Shown: in pieces, positions 20,194-28,151 of the stretch | How positions within the stretch are numbered: position 1 is the stretch's first letter | How the letters are laid out: each line of letters starts with the position of its first letter | Translations under genes and position numbers: made by a program | DNA from: Dehalococcoidia bacterium | GTDB lineage: Bacteria > Chloroflexota > Dehalococcoidia > Tepidiformales > Tepidiformaceae | Assembly: GCA_020847985.1 (NCBI GenBank) | Contig: JADLBC010000004.1 | Location: 1-64,000 of the forward strand | Direction of reading: 5' to 3' | Length of the DNA stretch: 64,000 bases | The notes under the pieces: model-generated | What the model was told of the DNA's origin: nothing | Database searches by the model: none | Seen by the model: only the letters and a program-made list of their open reading frames with translations

Positions 20194-20199
20194 AGTATA
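20194..20199 (-). promoter_or_regulatory. -10 box for the RING-like/lipoprotein pair
   Basis: TATACT lies on the minus strand 28 bases before the chosen TTG start. It decides against the in-frame start at 20228, which would lie upstream of the transcript. A convincing -35 was not seen. Confidence 0.5.
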
Positions 20200-20240
20200 G
20201 GCGAATCCCGGCGACGGACGAGGCGCACGGCAAGGGCCGG

Positions 20241-21140
20241 TCACGAAGCCAGCAGCTGCTCGACCTTCGCCCTCACCGGCAGCGAAGTGGCCGCGCCCGC
20301 GACCGTGACGGCCAGCGCGCCCGCCGCCGAGGCGAAGCGAACCGCTGACGCCGCGTTCATCCCTTCGCAGAGCGCCACCGCCAGCGCCGCGCAGAACGCG
20401 TCCCCGGCGCCGACAGAATCCACCGCGTCCACGGCGAACGCATCCACATGCGCGACCGAGCCATCGCGGGCTGCGAAGGTGGCGCCGCCTTCCCCGAGCG
20501 TGACCACGGCCAGTTCGCGCCCCGCCAGGAGAGCCAGCGCCTGCGCGCCGGGGTCGTCGCCGCCCGCGAGCATCGCCGCCTCGACTTCGTTCACCACGAG
20601 CACGTCCGCCAGTCCGAGCAACTCTGGAGGGTGGGGGATCACGGGCGCCGGGTTCAGCAGCACGCGGGTGCCCGCCTCCTTCGCGATGCGTGCCGCCGCC
20701 AGGTTCGCGTCCATCGGCGCCTCGAACTGCAGAAGCAGGGCATCCGCCGCCGCGATCGCCGCGCCGGCGCCTTCGACCACCGAGGGCGCCAGCGCGAGGT
20801 TCGCCCGCGGTGCGGAGAGGATGCTGTTGCCGCCATCCGGGAACACGATGGGCGCCGCGAAGCCAGTCCCGTTCGCGGCATCCCGCACGACATGCCGCAC
20901 GTCCACGCCCTCGGCCTCCAGCAGGCGGATGAGGTACTCGCCGAGCATGTCATCGCCCACGTTGGCGATGATCGCCGTCTCCGCGCCCAGCCGCCGTGCC
21001 GCGAGCGCCTGGTTGAGCCCCTTGCCGCCGGGGAACAGCCCGGCCGACTCGGCGAAGAGCGTCTCGCCGCGGCCGGGGAGGCGGGGCATCCGGAACACGA
21101 GGTCCACGACGCAACTCCCCAGCGCGACGATGCGCGTCAT
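20241..21140 (-). CDS. PfkB-family carbohydrate kinase (ribokinase-like)
   Basis: The 299-aa kinase has the two PfkB signatures: FPGGKGLNQALAARRLG near the N-terminus and DAVDSVGAGDAFCAAL, which carries the catalytic Asp, near the C-terminus. The wording is closest to ribokinase, but the substrate sugar is not proved and there is no ribose transporter nearby. The ATG at 21140 has GAGGGC before it, and longer readings add low-complexity sequence. It follows the thioesterase gene by ten bases, an odd pairing for a sugar kinase. Confidence 0.85.
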   Translation of the reverse strand: MTRIVALGSCVVDLVFRMPRLPGRGETLFAESAGLFPGGKGLNQALAARRLGAETAIIANVGDDMLGEYLIRLLEAEGVDVRHVVRDAANGTGFAAPIVFPDGGNSILSAPRANLALAPSVVEGAGAAIAAADALLLQFEAPMDANLAAARIAKEAGTRVLLNPAPVIPHPPELLGLADVLVVNEVEAAMLAGGDDPGAQALALLAGRELAVVTLGEGGATFAARDGSVAHVDAFAVDAVDSVGAGDAFCAALAVALCEGMNAASAVRFASAAGALAVTVAGAATSLPVRAKVEQLLAS

Positions 21141-21150
21141 GTGGCCGCCC

Positions 21151-21924
21151 TCAGCTTCGCCGCTTTTGTGCGAGCGCGCAGACGGTGCTCGTGCCGATCG
21201 CGCCATTCCCGTCGTAGAGGGTGCATTCGCCGACGGCCACGCCATCGGCCGAATGGTGGGACGCCACTTCGTACCCGATCCACTCGCCCGCCGGCAGCCG
21301 GTGCAGGTAGAGGGTGATGTCGCAGTTCACCCACTCGAGGCCATGGTCGCCGGAGTTCGCGTACGGGCTCGCGAAATCGGCCGATCCGGCCGCGCGCAGG
21401 AAGGGCGTCAGCGGGTGGCCCTCCACGAGCACGCGCGTCTCACGCACCCACGCCCGCTTCTGCCCGAACGTGCCGAAGGTCGCCCCGGCGATCGCCCGCG
21501 TCTCCCACATGTTGACGCGGCCCGGTTGGTTCGCGGCCAGCGTCTCGGGCGCGGGCACCTCCCACGGCGGGGGGCTCCAGACGCGGCCGTCCGGCTGAGG
21601 TCCCTTTTTCAGGAACACGACGGTCGAACGCGCCACCGAGGTTTCGCCGCCCCAGAACTCCAGGTCCACGATGCGGATGCGGTTGCCATCGCGCACCACG
21701 TTCGAGGTCACGCGCGCGGGCAGGAAGCGCGGCATGCGGTAGAGGTCGACGGTCATGCGCGCGGGCTGCCACTCCTCGCCGCCGTGTTTCTGTTCGGCCT
21801 CGAATGCCATCAGGCCCGCGATAACGCGGCCATGCAGCGAATCGTGGTCCCATGGTCCCCGGCAGACATCGTTCGGCAGGTACCGCCCGCCGTCCTCGGT
21901 GAAAAATGCTTCGGTCGTCGTCAT
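21151..21924 (-). CDS. Acyl-CoA thioesterase-like (TesB/4HBT double hotdog) protein
   Basis: This 257-aa protein has two hotdog halves. The first includes LHGRVIAGLMAFEAEQ and the second CDITLYLHRLPAGEWIGYEVASHHSADGVAVGECTLYDGNGAIGTSTVCALAQ. The GxxxSxxLYDxxGxIG pattern near the end is typical of acyl-CoA thioesterase II-like proteins. The likely role is hydrolysis of acyl-CoA thioesters, with an unknown chain type. It faces a CoA-transferase-like gene across a short divergent promoter region and is co-oriented with the sugar kinase. Confidence 0.8.
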   Translation of the reverse strand: MTTTEAFFTEDGGRYLPNDVCRGPWDHDSLHGRVIAGLMAFEAEQKHGGEEWQPARMTVDLYRMPRFLPARVTSNVVRDGNRIRIVDLEFWGGETSVARSTVVFLKKGPQPDGRVWSPPPWEVPAPETLAANQPGRVNMWETRAIAGATFGTFGQKRAWVRETRVLVEGHPLTPFLRAAGSADFASPYANSGDHGLEWVNCDITLYLHRLPAGEWIGYEVASHHSADGVAVGECTLYDGNGAIGTSTVCALAQKRRS

Positions 21925-22040
21925 TGCGTGGCATTGTCCGCACTCGCCCGGCTTGCCGCCATTCGCCCCCCTTCACGGGCCGCCCGCGCTTCCGTATAAC
22001 CACGCCTAAGTCGCGGAATCGTTGCATCAGGGGGAAGGCA

Positions 22041-23507
22041 TTGGCCGATCAGCAGCACTGGCGAGATCTCTACAAGGCACGGCAGAAGAGCCTCGCCGAG
22101 GCGATGGACCTGATCCACGCCGGCGACCTCGTCGGCGTCACGATTCTCGCCCCGGAACCGATCCCGTCGGCCGTCACGAAGCGCGGACACGCCGTCGGCG
22201 GCGTGACCCTCCGGCTCCTCGCGCCCGCATCCGCGGCGCTCTTCGGGCCCGATGCCACGCCCGGCGAGAAAGAGATCGAGGTGTTCATCGGCGATACCGC
22301 ACGCCCCTCGCATGATGCGAAGACCACCACGTACCTGCCGAACACGTTCATGCTCGGCCTCAAGGCGTTCGATAACGGCCGCGAGGAAGCGCGCATCCCG
22401 GATGTCTTCGTCACTCCCTGCAGCCCGCCAAACGCCGCCGGGTACATCAACTTCGGCGCGCACCAGTGGACGCGCAAGGCGTATGCGAAGCGCTGCCGCA
22501 CCGTCATCTGCGTCGTCGACCCCAACATGATGCCTGTCCACGGCGATGTCTGGCTCCACGTGAGCCAGGTGACCGCCTTCGTTCAGAACGAGATTGCGCC
22601 GTTCGACATGGCCGCGCTCATGGCCCGCATCGAGACCGAGAGCCCGCCCGAGAACCGCGAGCGGATGCGCCAGATCGTCCCCCGCCTCATCCCCGAGGTG
22701 CTGGGGCCGCTCGCGCCCATGCTCCCGATGGTCCCGCCGGCGCAATTGGAGGCGCAGTTCAAGCTCGGGCCCGTGGACGCCGAGGCCCAGGCCATCGCCA
22801 ACCACATCAAGGAGATCCTTCGGGACGGCGACACCATCCAGGTCGGCGTTGGCGAACCGAGCCAGCTCATGTTCCGCGCCGGCGCCTTCGACGACCTCCA
22901 CCATCTCGGCCTGCATACCGAACTTGGCAGCCCCGGGCTCGCGAAGCTCTGGGAGCGCGGCATTCTCGACAATTCGCTCAAGACCATTCACCGCGGCCGC
23001 TGCGTCGCGGTCGCCTGGTCGGGCTGCGACGGCGAGGACATGGCCATCATTCGCGACAACCCGGCGTTCGAACTCTATGACCCGGACTACCTGCTGAATC
23101 CGCTCCTGATGGCCCAGAACCGCCAGATGACCTCCATCAACAGCGCCATCGCCGTCGACCTGCTCGGCCAGATCGCGGCCGAGGACCGTTTCGGCGGGAA
23201 CATGGTCAACGGCACCGGCGGCCAGCCCGACACGCACATCTCCGCCGCGCTCTGCCGTGATGGCCGCGCGATCACCGTGCTCCGCTCGACCGCGCTCGAG
23301 GGCACGCTTTCGAAGATCGTCACCCGCCACGACGCGGGCACCCTCGTGACCATCCCGCGTTACCTGGCCGACACGATCGTCACGGAGTGGGGCGTCGCGC
23401 GGCTGCTGGATAAGAACCATCGCCAGCGTGCGGAGGAGTTGATCAGCATCGCGCACCCGGACTTCCGGGCGGACCTGCGCGCGCAGGCGAAGGAGCTCTG
23501 GGGCTGA
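22041..23507 (+). CDS. Acetyl-CoA hydrolase/transferase family protein
   Basis: The 488-aa protein has the two-domain layout of the 4-hydroxybutyrate/acetyl-CoA hydrolase-transferase family. The N-terminal domain includes FVTPCSPPNAAGYINFGAH. The C-terminal domain includes IQVGVGEPSQLMFRAGAFDDLHHLGLHTELGSPGL, the loop GGNMVNGTGGQPDTHISAAL, and near the end DTIVTEWGVARLLDKNHRQRAEELISIAHPDFR. Such enzymes move CoA between acyl groups through a glutamyl-CoA intermediate. The start is TTG with GGGGGAAGG just before it, and a GTATAAC box upstream suits a promoter. The acyl donors are not known. Confidence 0.85.
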   Translation: MADQQHWRDLYKARQKSLAEAMDLIHAGDLVGVTILAPEPIPSAVTKRGHAVGGVTLRLLAPASAALFGPDATPGEKEIEVFIGDTARPSHDAKTTTYLPNTFMLGLKAFDNGREEARIPDVFVTPCSPPNAAGYINFGAHQWTRKAYAKRCRTVICVVDPNMMPVHGDVWLHVSQVTAFVQNEIAPFDMAALMARIETESPPENRERMRQIVPRLIPEVLGPLAPMLPMVPPAQLEAQFKLGPVDAEAQAIANHIKEILRDGDTIQVGVGEPSQLMFRAGAFDDLHHLGLHTELGSPGLAKLWERGILDNSLKTIHRGRCVAVAWSGCDGEDMAIIRDNPAFELYDPDYLLNPLLMAQNRQMTSINSAIAVDLLGQIAAEDRFGGNMVNGTGGQPDTHISAALCRDGRAITVLRSTALEGTLSKIVTRHDAGTLVTIPRYLADTIVTEWGVARLLDKNHRQRAEELISIAHPDFRADLRAQAKELWG

Positions 23508-23514
23508 GGCCGGC

Positions 23515-24237
23515 CTACCGGCGGTCCGGCCCGGGCGCGGCGCCCCATTCCGGGTAGGCGCGCTCGCGGTGAAACAGGTCGTCGAGCAGCTTGCCGGGCT
23601 CGTCAACGAAGCGCGCCTCGAGGACGCGAAGCTCCACCACGCGGTCGAGCCGGAAGCTGCGGAAGTTGTCGCGGAGTTCGCACCAGGCACTGAGCGACCA
23701 GGTCGAGCCCCAGAAGAAGAGGCCCAGCGGCCGCACGTCGCGTTCGGTCGCGGCCCCATCGGCATCGGCGTAGCAGAGGTGCACCTTTCGCCGCTCCTCG
23801 ATCGCCGTTCGCAGCGAGGTGAGGCCACCGGCCACGGCGGGATTCACATGGAAGCCGGGAGCGAACAGCGGCGTCCGCTCGAACCGCGCCCGGAGCCGTT
23901 CGGGCAGCGCCACCTCCAGCCGTGCCAGCGCCTCCGTCGCCGCCTTCGCCAGCTCGCGGTCGCCCCAGCTCGCCACGACGCGCGCGCCGAAGACGAGCGC
24001 TTCCAGCTCCTCGGCGCGGAACATCAGCGGCGGGAGGTCGAACCCCTTGCGGAGGGTGTAGCCGACGCCCGCTTCGCCCTCGATGGGCACGCCCGAGGCG
24101 ACGAGGTCCGCGATGTCCCGGTATACCGTCCGCTCCGAGACCTCAAGGTCCCGCGCCAGCGATGCGGCGGTCACGACCGGGCGGCGGCGCAGCGCCTGGA
24201 TCACCTGGAACAGCCGGTCGGCCCGCCGCATCGCCAT
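23515..24237 (-). CDS. YafY/DeoR-type transcriptional regulator with WYL domain
   Basis: The N-terminal helix-turn-helix (about residues 1-60) reads RADRLFQVIQALRRRPVVTAASLARDLEVSERTVYRDIADLVASGVPI. A wing region follows (GEAGVGYTLRKGFDLPPLMF), then the WYL domain with LRTAIEERRKVHLCYADADG, VRPLGLFFWGSTWSLSAWCELRDNFRSFRLDRV. WYL domains bind ligands or nucleic acid. It ends the VOC-regulator operon, with the VOC stop five bases away, and it probably binds the TGAC/GTCA palindromes at 24670-24736. An ATG at 24231 is an equally possible start. Confidence 0.85.
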   Translation of the reverse strand: MAMRRADRLFQVIQALRRRPVVTAASLARDLEVSERTVYRDIADLVASGVPIEGEAGVGYTLRKGFDLPPLMFRAEELEALVFGARVVASWGDRELAKAATEALARLEVALPERLRARFERTPLFAPGFHVNPAVAGGLTSLRTAIEERRKVHLCYADADGAATERDVRPLGLFFWGSTWSLSAWCELRDNFRSFRLDRVVELRVLEARFVDEPGKLLDDLFHRERAYPEWGAAPGPDRR

Positions 24238-24241
24238 GGGA

Positions 24242-24607
24242 CTATGCCTGCGGTTCGCGGTATTCGATGACCTGCACGTAGTTCCCGTCCGGGTCAACGA
24301 AGGTCGAGATGGTCCCGCCCCAGTACTCCTGCCCGAGCCGCCGGATGCACGAGACGCCGGCCTTCTCGATGCGTTCGGTCTCGGCCGCGGCATCGTCCAC
24401 GAAGAAGTTGACGAGGTAGCGCGCCGGTTCCTTCGCGGGCCCGGCGATCTCGCTGTGGCCGTCGAAGGTAATGGCGACGCCTCCGGCCTGGACTGCGGTT
24501 TCGCCCATGCCCTCTTGCACGGGCAGGCCGAGGACGTCCCGGTACCATTCGTACAGGGCCTGGGGGTTGGCGCTATTGATGTTGATGAGGGTTGAAGAGA
24601 CGTTCAT
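24242..24607 (-). CDS. VOC-family (glyoxalase/bleomycin resistance-like) protein
   Basis: This 121-aa protein has two beta-alpha-beta-beta-beta halves of the vicinal oxygen chelate fold: LININSANPQALYEWYRDVLGLPVQEG in the first and VNFFVDDAAAETERIEKAGVSCIRR...FVDPDGNYVQVIEY in the second. Family members bind metals or sequester small molecules. The start at 24607 has GAAGGA upstream. Pairing with a WYL regulator and an operator region is common, and it suggests induction by a toxic or signalling small molecule. Confidence 0.82.
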   Translation of the reverse strand: MNVSSTLININSANPQALYEWYRDVLGLPVQEGMGETAVQAGGVAITFDGHSEIAGPAKEPARYLVNFFVDDAAAETERIEKAGVSCIRRLGQEYWGGTISTFVDPDGNYVQVIEYREPQA

Positions 24608-24669
24608 GGCGGTTGCGATTCCTTCGCTGCGAAGCTCACGTCGCCGTGGCATTCGTACCGTACCTGTCC

Positions 24670-24695
24670 GCTCCTGACACCATTCTGTCAGGAGC
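24670..24695. promoter_or_regulatory. Operator 1: perfect palindrome between divergent genes
   Basis: Perfect 10-bp arms GCTCCTGACA and TGTCAGGAGC are separated by six bases. The core is TGACA-N6-TGTCA. It lies in the divergent region between the VOC/WYL operon and the lipocalin-like gene. I infer it is a site for the WYL regulator. Confidence 0.6.
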
Positions 24696-24718
24696 GCGAA
24701 TACGTATCCAGTCACTGG

Positions 24719-24736
24719 TGACAGCATCAGTCAGGA
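24719..24736. promoter_or_regulatory. Operator 2: partial copy of the palindrome
   Basis: TGACAGCATCAGTCAGGA repeats the TGAC/GTCA halves with a slightly different spacing (N7) and shares GTCAGGAGCGCG with operator 1. It lies about 44 bases from operator 1, roughly four helical turns. A weaker GTCAC/GTGAC palindrome overlaps it at 24711-24722. Confidence 0.45.
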
Positions 24737-24790
24737 GCGCGGCGCCACGAGGGTTCGTACCGGTGCCTTGCCTCCCGCACTCGCGGCCCG

Positions 24791-24796
24791 TAGATT
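24791..24796 (+). promoter_or_regulatory. Putative -10 box of the lipocalin-like gene
   Basis: TAGATT lies 28 bases before the ATG at 24825, and CGGGAGC forms a ribosome site between them. Operators 1 and 2 sit upstream of it. Confidence 0.35.
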
Positions 24797-24824
24797 CGCG
24801 CCATCCGCCGCCCCGGGAGCCGCC

Positions 24825-25907
24825 ATGATCACCCCCGCCGACGAGTACCTCACCCACCAGACGCCCTACACCTTCGACTCCGTCTTCACCAGCGATCGCA
24901 ACTTCTACGACCGCTACTTCTTCAACGGCTACAGCCGCGATGGTGCGGTGTATTTCGCGGTGGCGATGGGCGCCTACCCCAACCGCGGCGTCCTCGACGC
25001 AGCCTTCAACGTGGTGTTCGAAGGCGTCCAGTACTGCGTTCGCGCGTCCCGGGCCCTCGATGGCGACCGGCTCGATTCCGCCGCGGGCCCGGTTCGTGTC
25101 GAAGTGCTGGAGCCGCTCCGCCGCGGGCGCATCACGGTGACCGCGAACGACGCGGGCCTGCTCGCCGACCTCACGTGGACGGCCCGTTCGGTCCCCAACG
25201 AGGAGCCGCACTTCAACCGCCGCGCCGGGAACACGGTCGCGATGGACTACACGCGCATGACGCAACACGTGGCGTGGGCCGGCACCATCACCGTCGCCGG
25301 ACGCACGATCGAGATCGCGGGCGAGCCGTGGTGGGGCTCCCGCGACCACAGCTGGGGTGTCCGGCGTGTCGGCGAAGCGCAGGGCGGGCGGCCTCCCGGC
25401 GGCGTCCCGCAGTTCTTCTGGAACTGGGCGCCCGCGAATTTCGACGATCTCTGCACCCTCTACACCATCTCGGAGGACGCCGCGGGCGTGCCCTGGCACC
25501 AGGCCGGCGTCATTCTCACCCCCTACCCGGACGCTCGCGAGTCGCACTGCGCGGTTCACCACGAACTCAGTTACAAGCCGGGGAGCCGTCACATCCAATC
25601 GGCGACGATCACGCTCTCTCCCGCGACGGGCGAGCCGCTCGTGCTCACGTATCGCCCGCTGTACCAGTTCCTGATGCAGGGGCTTGGGTACGGGCACCCC
25701 ACCTGGGGCCACGGCATGTGGGTCGGGCCCAACGAAACCAGCACCGAGACGTACGACCTCGCCGCCATCGACCCCATGCGCCACCTTCACGTGCAGGCCG
25801 TCTGCGAGGTCGAGGCGGGCTCGCGCCGCGGCATGGGCGTGTTCGAAATTATCGTCGCCGGCCCACACGCCCCGTCCGGCTTCCGTTCCCTCACCGATAC
25901 TGCCTGA
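24825..25907 (+). CDS. CrtC/lipocalin-like protein of unknown function (DUF7064/7065-like)
   Basis: This 360-aa protein is beta-rich, and the motif WWGSRDHSWGVR is typical of proteins related to hydroxyneurosporene synthase (CrtC) and the AttH-like lipocalin family. A second Trp-rich segment (QFFWNWAPANFDDLCTLYTISED) follows. Related proteins are abundant in Dehalococcoidia-like genomes and have unclear roles, often next to acyl-CoA enzymes. The ATG at 24825 follows CGGGAGC. Its promoter shares the operator region with the WYL/VOC operon, so it may be regulated by the same protein. No signal peptide is apparent. Confidence 0.65.
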   Translation: MITPADEYLTHQTPYTFDSVFTSDRNFYDRYFFNGYSRDGAVYFAVAMGAYPNRGVLDAAFNVVFEGVQYCVRASRALDGDRLDSAAGPVRVEVLEPLRRGRITVTANDAGLLADLTWTARSVPNEEPHFNRRAGNTVAMDYTRMTQHVAWAGTITVAGRTIEIAGEPWWGSRDHSWGVRRVGEAQGGRPPGGVPQFFWNWAPANFDDLCTLYTISEDAAGVPWHQAGVILTPYPDARESHCAVHHELSYKPGSRHIQSATITLSPATGEPLVLTYRPLYQFLMQGLGYGHPTWGHGMWVGPNETSTETYDLAAIDPMRHLHVQAVCEVEAGSRRGMGVFEIIVAGPHAPSGFRSLTDTA

Positions 25908-25937
25908 GCCGCCGGGCGCGATTCCCCGGCACATGGA

Positions 25938-25969
25938 AAAGGGCCCCCCGGATTCCCGGGAGGCCCTTT
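25938..25969. terminator. Bidirectional hairpin terminator
   Basis: Arms AAAGGGCC and GGCCCTTT enclose an inner CCCGG/CCGGG pairing. Four A's on the left give a T-run on the minus strand. It lies between the convergent lipocalin-like gene and ThDP enzyme gene. Confidence 0.75.
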
Positions 25970-25988
25970 CCTGTCACGCCCGTGGGGC

Positions 25989-27635
25989 CTACTTGAACTC
26001 GTATCCGCCCTTCACGCCCGGCGGCTCGGGGTCCATGATCACGTTCACGCAGGCGGGCTTGCCGCTGTTGAACGCCCGCTCGATGGCGCCCTTGATCTGC
26101 TCCGGGTGCTCGACGAACTCGCCGTGGCCGCCGAGGCCCTCGACGACCTTGTCGTAGCGGGCGGTGTCCGCGAGCTTGGTCGCCGGGGTGCGCTCGGCGC
26201 CGTACTGGGCCTTCTGGCCGACATAAATCTGGTGCCAGCAACGGTCGTTCCCGATCACCGAGACAACCGGCATGTTGAAGCGCACCATCGTGTCGAAGTC
26301 GAAGCCGTTCAGGCCGAACGTGCCGTCGCCGTTCACCATGAGCACTTTCTTGTTCGGGGCGGCGACGCTGGCGGCCATGCAGAAGCCAGTACCCACGCCA
26401 AGCGTCCCGAACGGGCCCGGGTCCATCCACTGGCCGGGGTTGTTGACGGGCAGGATGGCGGCCGCCTGGGCCACGATGTCGCCGCCGTCGCCGACGATGA
26501 TCGTGTCGTCGTCCACGAACTCGGCGATCTCCTTGCAGAGCCGCAGCGGATGAATCGGCACCGAGTCGCTGTTCATGAAGATCTCGCGCTGGGCATCGGC
26601 CTGGCCTTCGAGCCCACGCAGGGTCTTGAGCCAGTCGCCGTGGTCGGCCTTGCCGATTTCCGATGTGAGCTGGAGCAGCGCCTGGCGGATGTTCGCCTCG
26701 ATGCCGATGGCGAAGTCGCGGTTGCGGCCGATGTCCCGCGGGTCGGTGTCAATCTGGATGACCTTCGCCTCCGGGTTCCATGCCGGCGCCTTGCCGTACT
26801 TCAGGCGGAAGTCGATGGGCGTCCCGAGCACGACGATCACGTCCGCCTGCGCGAAGGCCGGCCGCCGCGAGAGCGAGAAGAAGTTCGGGTGGTCCTGGCG
26901 CATCGTGCCGCGGCCCATCGCGTTCACGTAGACCGGCACATCGGCCGCCTTCGCGAACTCCGCGAGTTCCTTGTGCGCGCGGTGCCAGAACACGCCCGAG
27001 CCCGCCATCACCATCGGCCGCTTCGCGTTCCGGATCATCTCCGCCGCCTGCTTGATGAGCGCCGGGTCACCCATGATCTCGCCCGTGGGGCGGTAGCTCG
27101 TGGGCCAGTCGATCTTGTCCTCGTCCACGCGTCCGAAAAGCACGTCCGAGGGGACCTGGAGGAACGTCGGGCCGAAGCGGCCGGTCATCGCCTCGCGGAA
27201 CGCCATCGCCATGTAGTAGGGAAGGCGCGAGGTCTCGTACACCGTCTGCGACCACTTCGTGATCGGTGACATCACCTGCATGAGCTCGATGTCCTGCAGC
27301 GAACCCATGTCGAACTGGCGCAGCGGCGAGCGGCCGCCGATCACGACCATCGGGCTCGACGCCTGGTAGGCGTTCGCGACGGCGGTCACGACGTCGGTCA
27401 CGCCCGGGCCCGCCGTCACCACGGCAACGCCGGGCTTGAAGGTAATGCGCGAATAGCCATCGGCCGCGTGCCCGGCCGACTGCTCGTGGCGCGTATCCAC
27501 GACGCCGATGCCATTGTTCAGGCAGCCTTCGTAGATGTTCTGCACGTGCCCGCCGGAGAGCGTGAAGATGTGACCGACGCCCTCCTGCTTGATCATGCGG
27601 GCGATCAGTTCGCCGCCATCGATGAGGTTCCCCAT
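25989..27635 (-). CDS. Thiamine-diphosphate enzyme, acetolactate synthase-like
   Basis: The 548-aa protein has the three domains of the acetohydroxyacid synthase/oxalyl-CoA decarboxylase superfamily. The pyrimidine domain contains DTRHEQSAGHAADGYSR with catalytic Glu51. The central domain includes VIVVLGTPIDFRLKYG and IQIDTDPRDIGRNRD. The ThDP domain has GDGGDIVAQ and the metal-binding NGDGTFGLNGFDFDTMVRFNMPVVSVIGND. No small regulatory subunit gene is adjacent, so it need not be a branched-chain biosynthetic IlvB. Oxalyl-CoA decarboxylase-like or benzoin lyase-like activity is also possible. AAGGAA before the ATG supports the start, and longer readings extend into promoter and TA sequence. 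Confidence 0.85.
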   Translation of the reverse strand: MGNLIDGGELIARMIKQEGVGHIFTLSGGHVQNIYEGCLNNGIGVVDTRHEQSAGHAADGYSRITFKPGVAVVTAGPGVTDVVTAVANAYQASSPMVVIGGRSPLRQFDMGSLQDIELMQVMSPITKWSQTVYETSRLPYYMAMAFREAMTGRFGPTFLQVPSDVLFGRVDEDKIDWPTSYRPTGEIMGDPALIKQAAEMIRNAKRPMVMAGSGVFWHRAHKELAEFAKAADVPVYVNAMGRGTMRQDHPNFFSLSRRPAFAQADVIVVLGTPIDFRLKYGKAPAWNPEAKVIQIDTDPRDIGRNRDFAIGIEANIRQALLQLTSEIGKADHGDWLKTLRGLEGQADAQREIFMNSDSVPIHPLRLCKEIAEFVDDDTIIVGDGGDIVAQAAAILPVNNPGQWMDPGPFGTLGVGTGFCMAASVAAPNKKVLMVNGDGTFGLNGFDFDTMVRFNMPVVSVIGNDRCWHQIYVGQKAQYGAERTPATKLADTARYDKVVEGLGGHGEFVEHPEQIKGAIERAFNSGKPACVNVIMDPEPPGVKGGYEFK

Positions 27636-27667
27636 GGGTGATTCCTTTGCGTTTGATCTGCGCGCGC

Positions 27668-27673
27668 AGTATA
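27668..27673 (-). promoter_or_regulatory. -10 box of the ThDP enzyme gene
   Basis: TATACT on the minus strand lies 32 bases before the ATG at 27635, and the leader carries AAGGAA as ribosome site. No clear -35 was seen. Confidence 0.5.
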
Positions 27674-27773
27674 GGCCGGTCGCGCGAATCCGGCGCGCCA
27701 GGCTCGCGGCGGGCGATGTGCAACGCGCCGCGCCCCCGACGGCGGGATTGTCGCTCCGGCGAGCATTTACCGC

Positions 27774-27881
27774 CGGTAGGACAAACGGTATGACCAACGG
27801 TAGGAGGAATGGTAGGAGTGATGGTATGCCCAGCGGTAGGAGAAATGGTAGGAGAAACGGTAGGAACGGTGGTAGGATGAT
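27774..27881 (+). repeat. Nine tandem 12-bp repeats upstream of a toxin-antitoxin operon
   Basis: Nine uninterrupted units of exactly 12 bp follow the consensus YGGTAKGANNRR. GGTA at positions 2-5 and G at position 7 are invariant, while the last four bases vary freely. The array ends three bases before the antitoxin ATG at 27885, and the last unit supplies both an AGGA and a TAGGAT box. RHH antitoxins can bind tandem short sites, so the array may be a multi-site operator. The purine-rich units also each contain an SD-like AGGA. The open frames across it, on both strands, are tetrapeptide repeats and are not genes. Confidence 0.9.
27873..27878 (+). promoter_or_regulatory. Putative -10 box within the last repeat unit
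   Basis: TAGGAT lies six bases before the antitoxin ATG, the same geometry as at 33824, 47960, 55026 and 59970. If it is real, the antitoxin mRNA is leaderless and the operator array covers the promoter. Confidence 0.4.
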
Positions 27882-27884
27882 GCC

Positions 27885-28151
27885 ATGCCGACCGTGAAAA
27901 CCGCCGTTTCTATCCCCGAGGACCTCTTTCGCCGTCTGGAGGAAATCGCGGGGCAGCGCTGCACATCCCGCAGCAAGATCCTCGCTGAGGCGCTCGCCGA
28001 TTACGTGACCCGCATCGACGGCGAGGAACTTACCCGCCGCTTCAACGAAGCGCTCGCCACCATGACCGAAGAGGAGCACGAAGAGGACCGCCGCATTCTG
28101 CGAGCCTTCGGGCGGATGTTCGCCGAGACCCTGGAGCCGGAGGAGTGGTAG
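27885..28151 (+). CDS. Ribbon-helix-helix antitoxin of a MazEF-type pair
   Basis: The 88-aa protein begins with a ribbon-helix-helix DNA-binding domain: a beta strand KTAVSIPEDLFRRLEEIAGQ, then SRSKILAEALADYVTRI. An acidic C-terminal half (MTEEEHEEDRRILRAFGRMF) would wrap the toxin. The stop overlaps the toxin start by seven bases. It resembles the RHH-type MazE antitoxins of mycobacteria and Chloroflexota rather than AbrB-type MazE. It likely represses its own operon through the upstream repeats. Confidence 0.85.
   Translation: MPTVKTAVSIPEDLFRRLEEIAGQRCTSRSKILAEALADYVTRIDGEELTRRFNEALATMTEEEHEEDRRILRAFGRMFAETLEPEEW

Noticed and set aside
27774-27881. CRISPR array
   Set aside because: The units are 12 bp, adjacent, and without spacers. 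There are no cas genes.
27767-27976. Minus-strand frame rich in Ser-Tyr-His-Arg repeats
   Set aside because: It is the complement of the 12-bp array and the start of the antitoxin gene. The repeat period alone makes the frame open.
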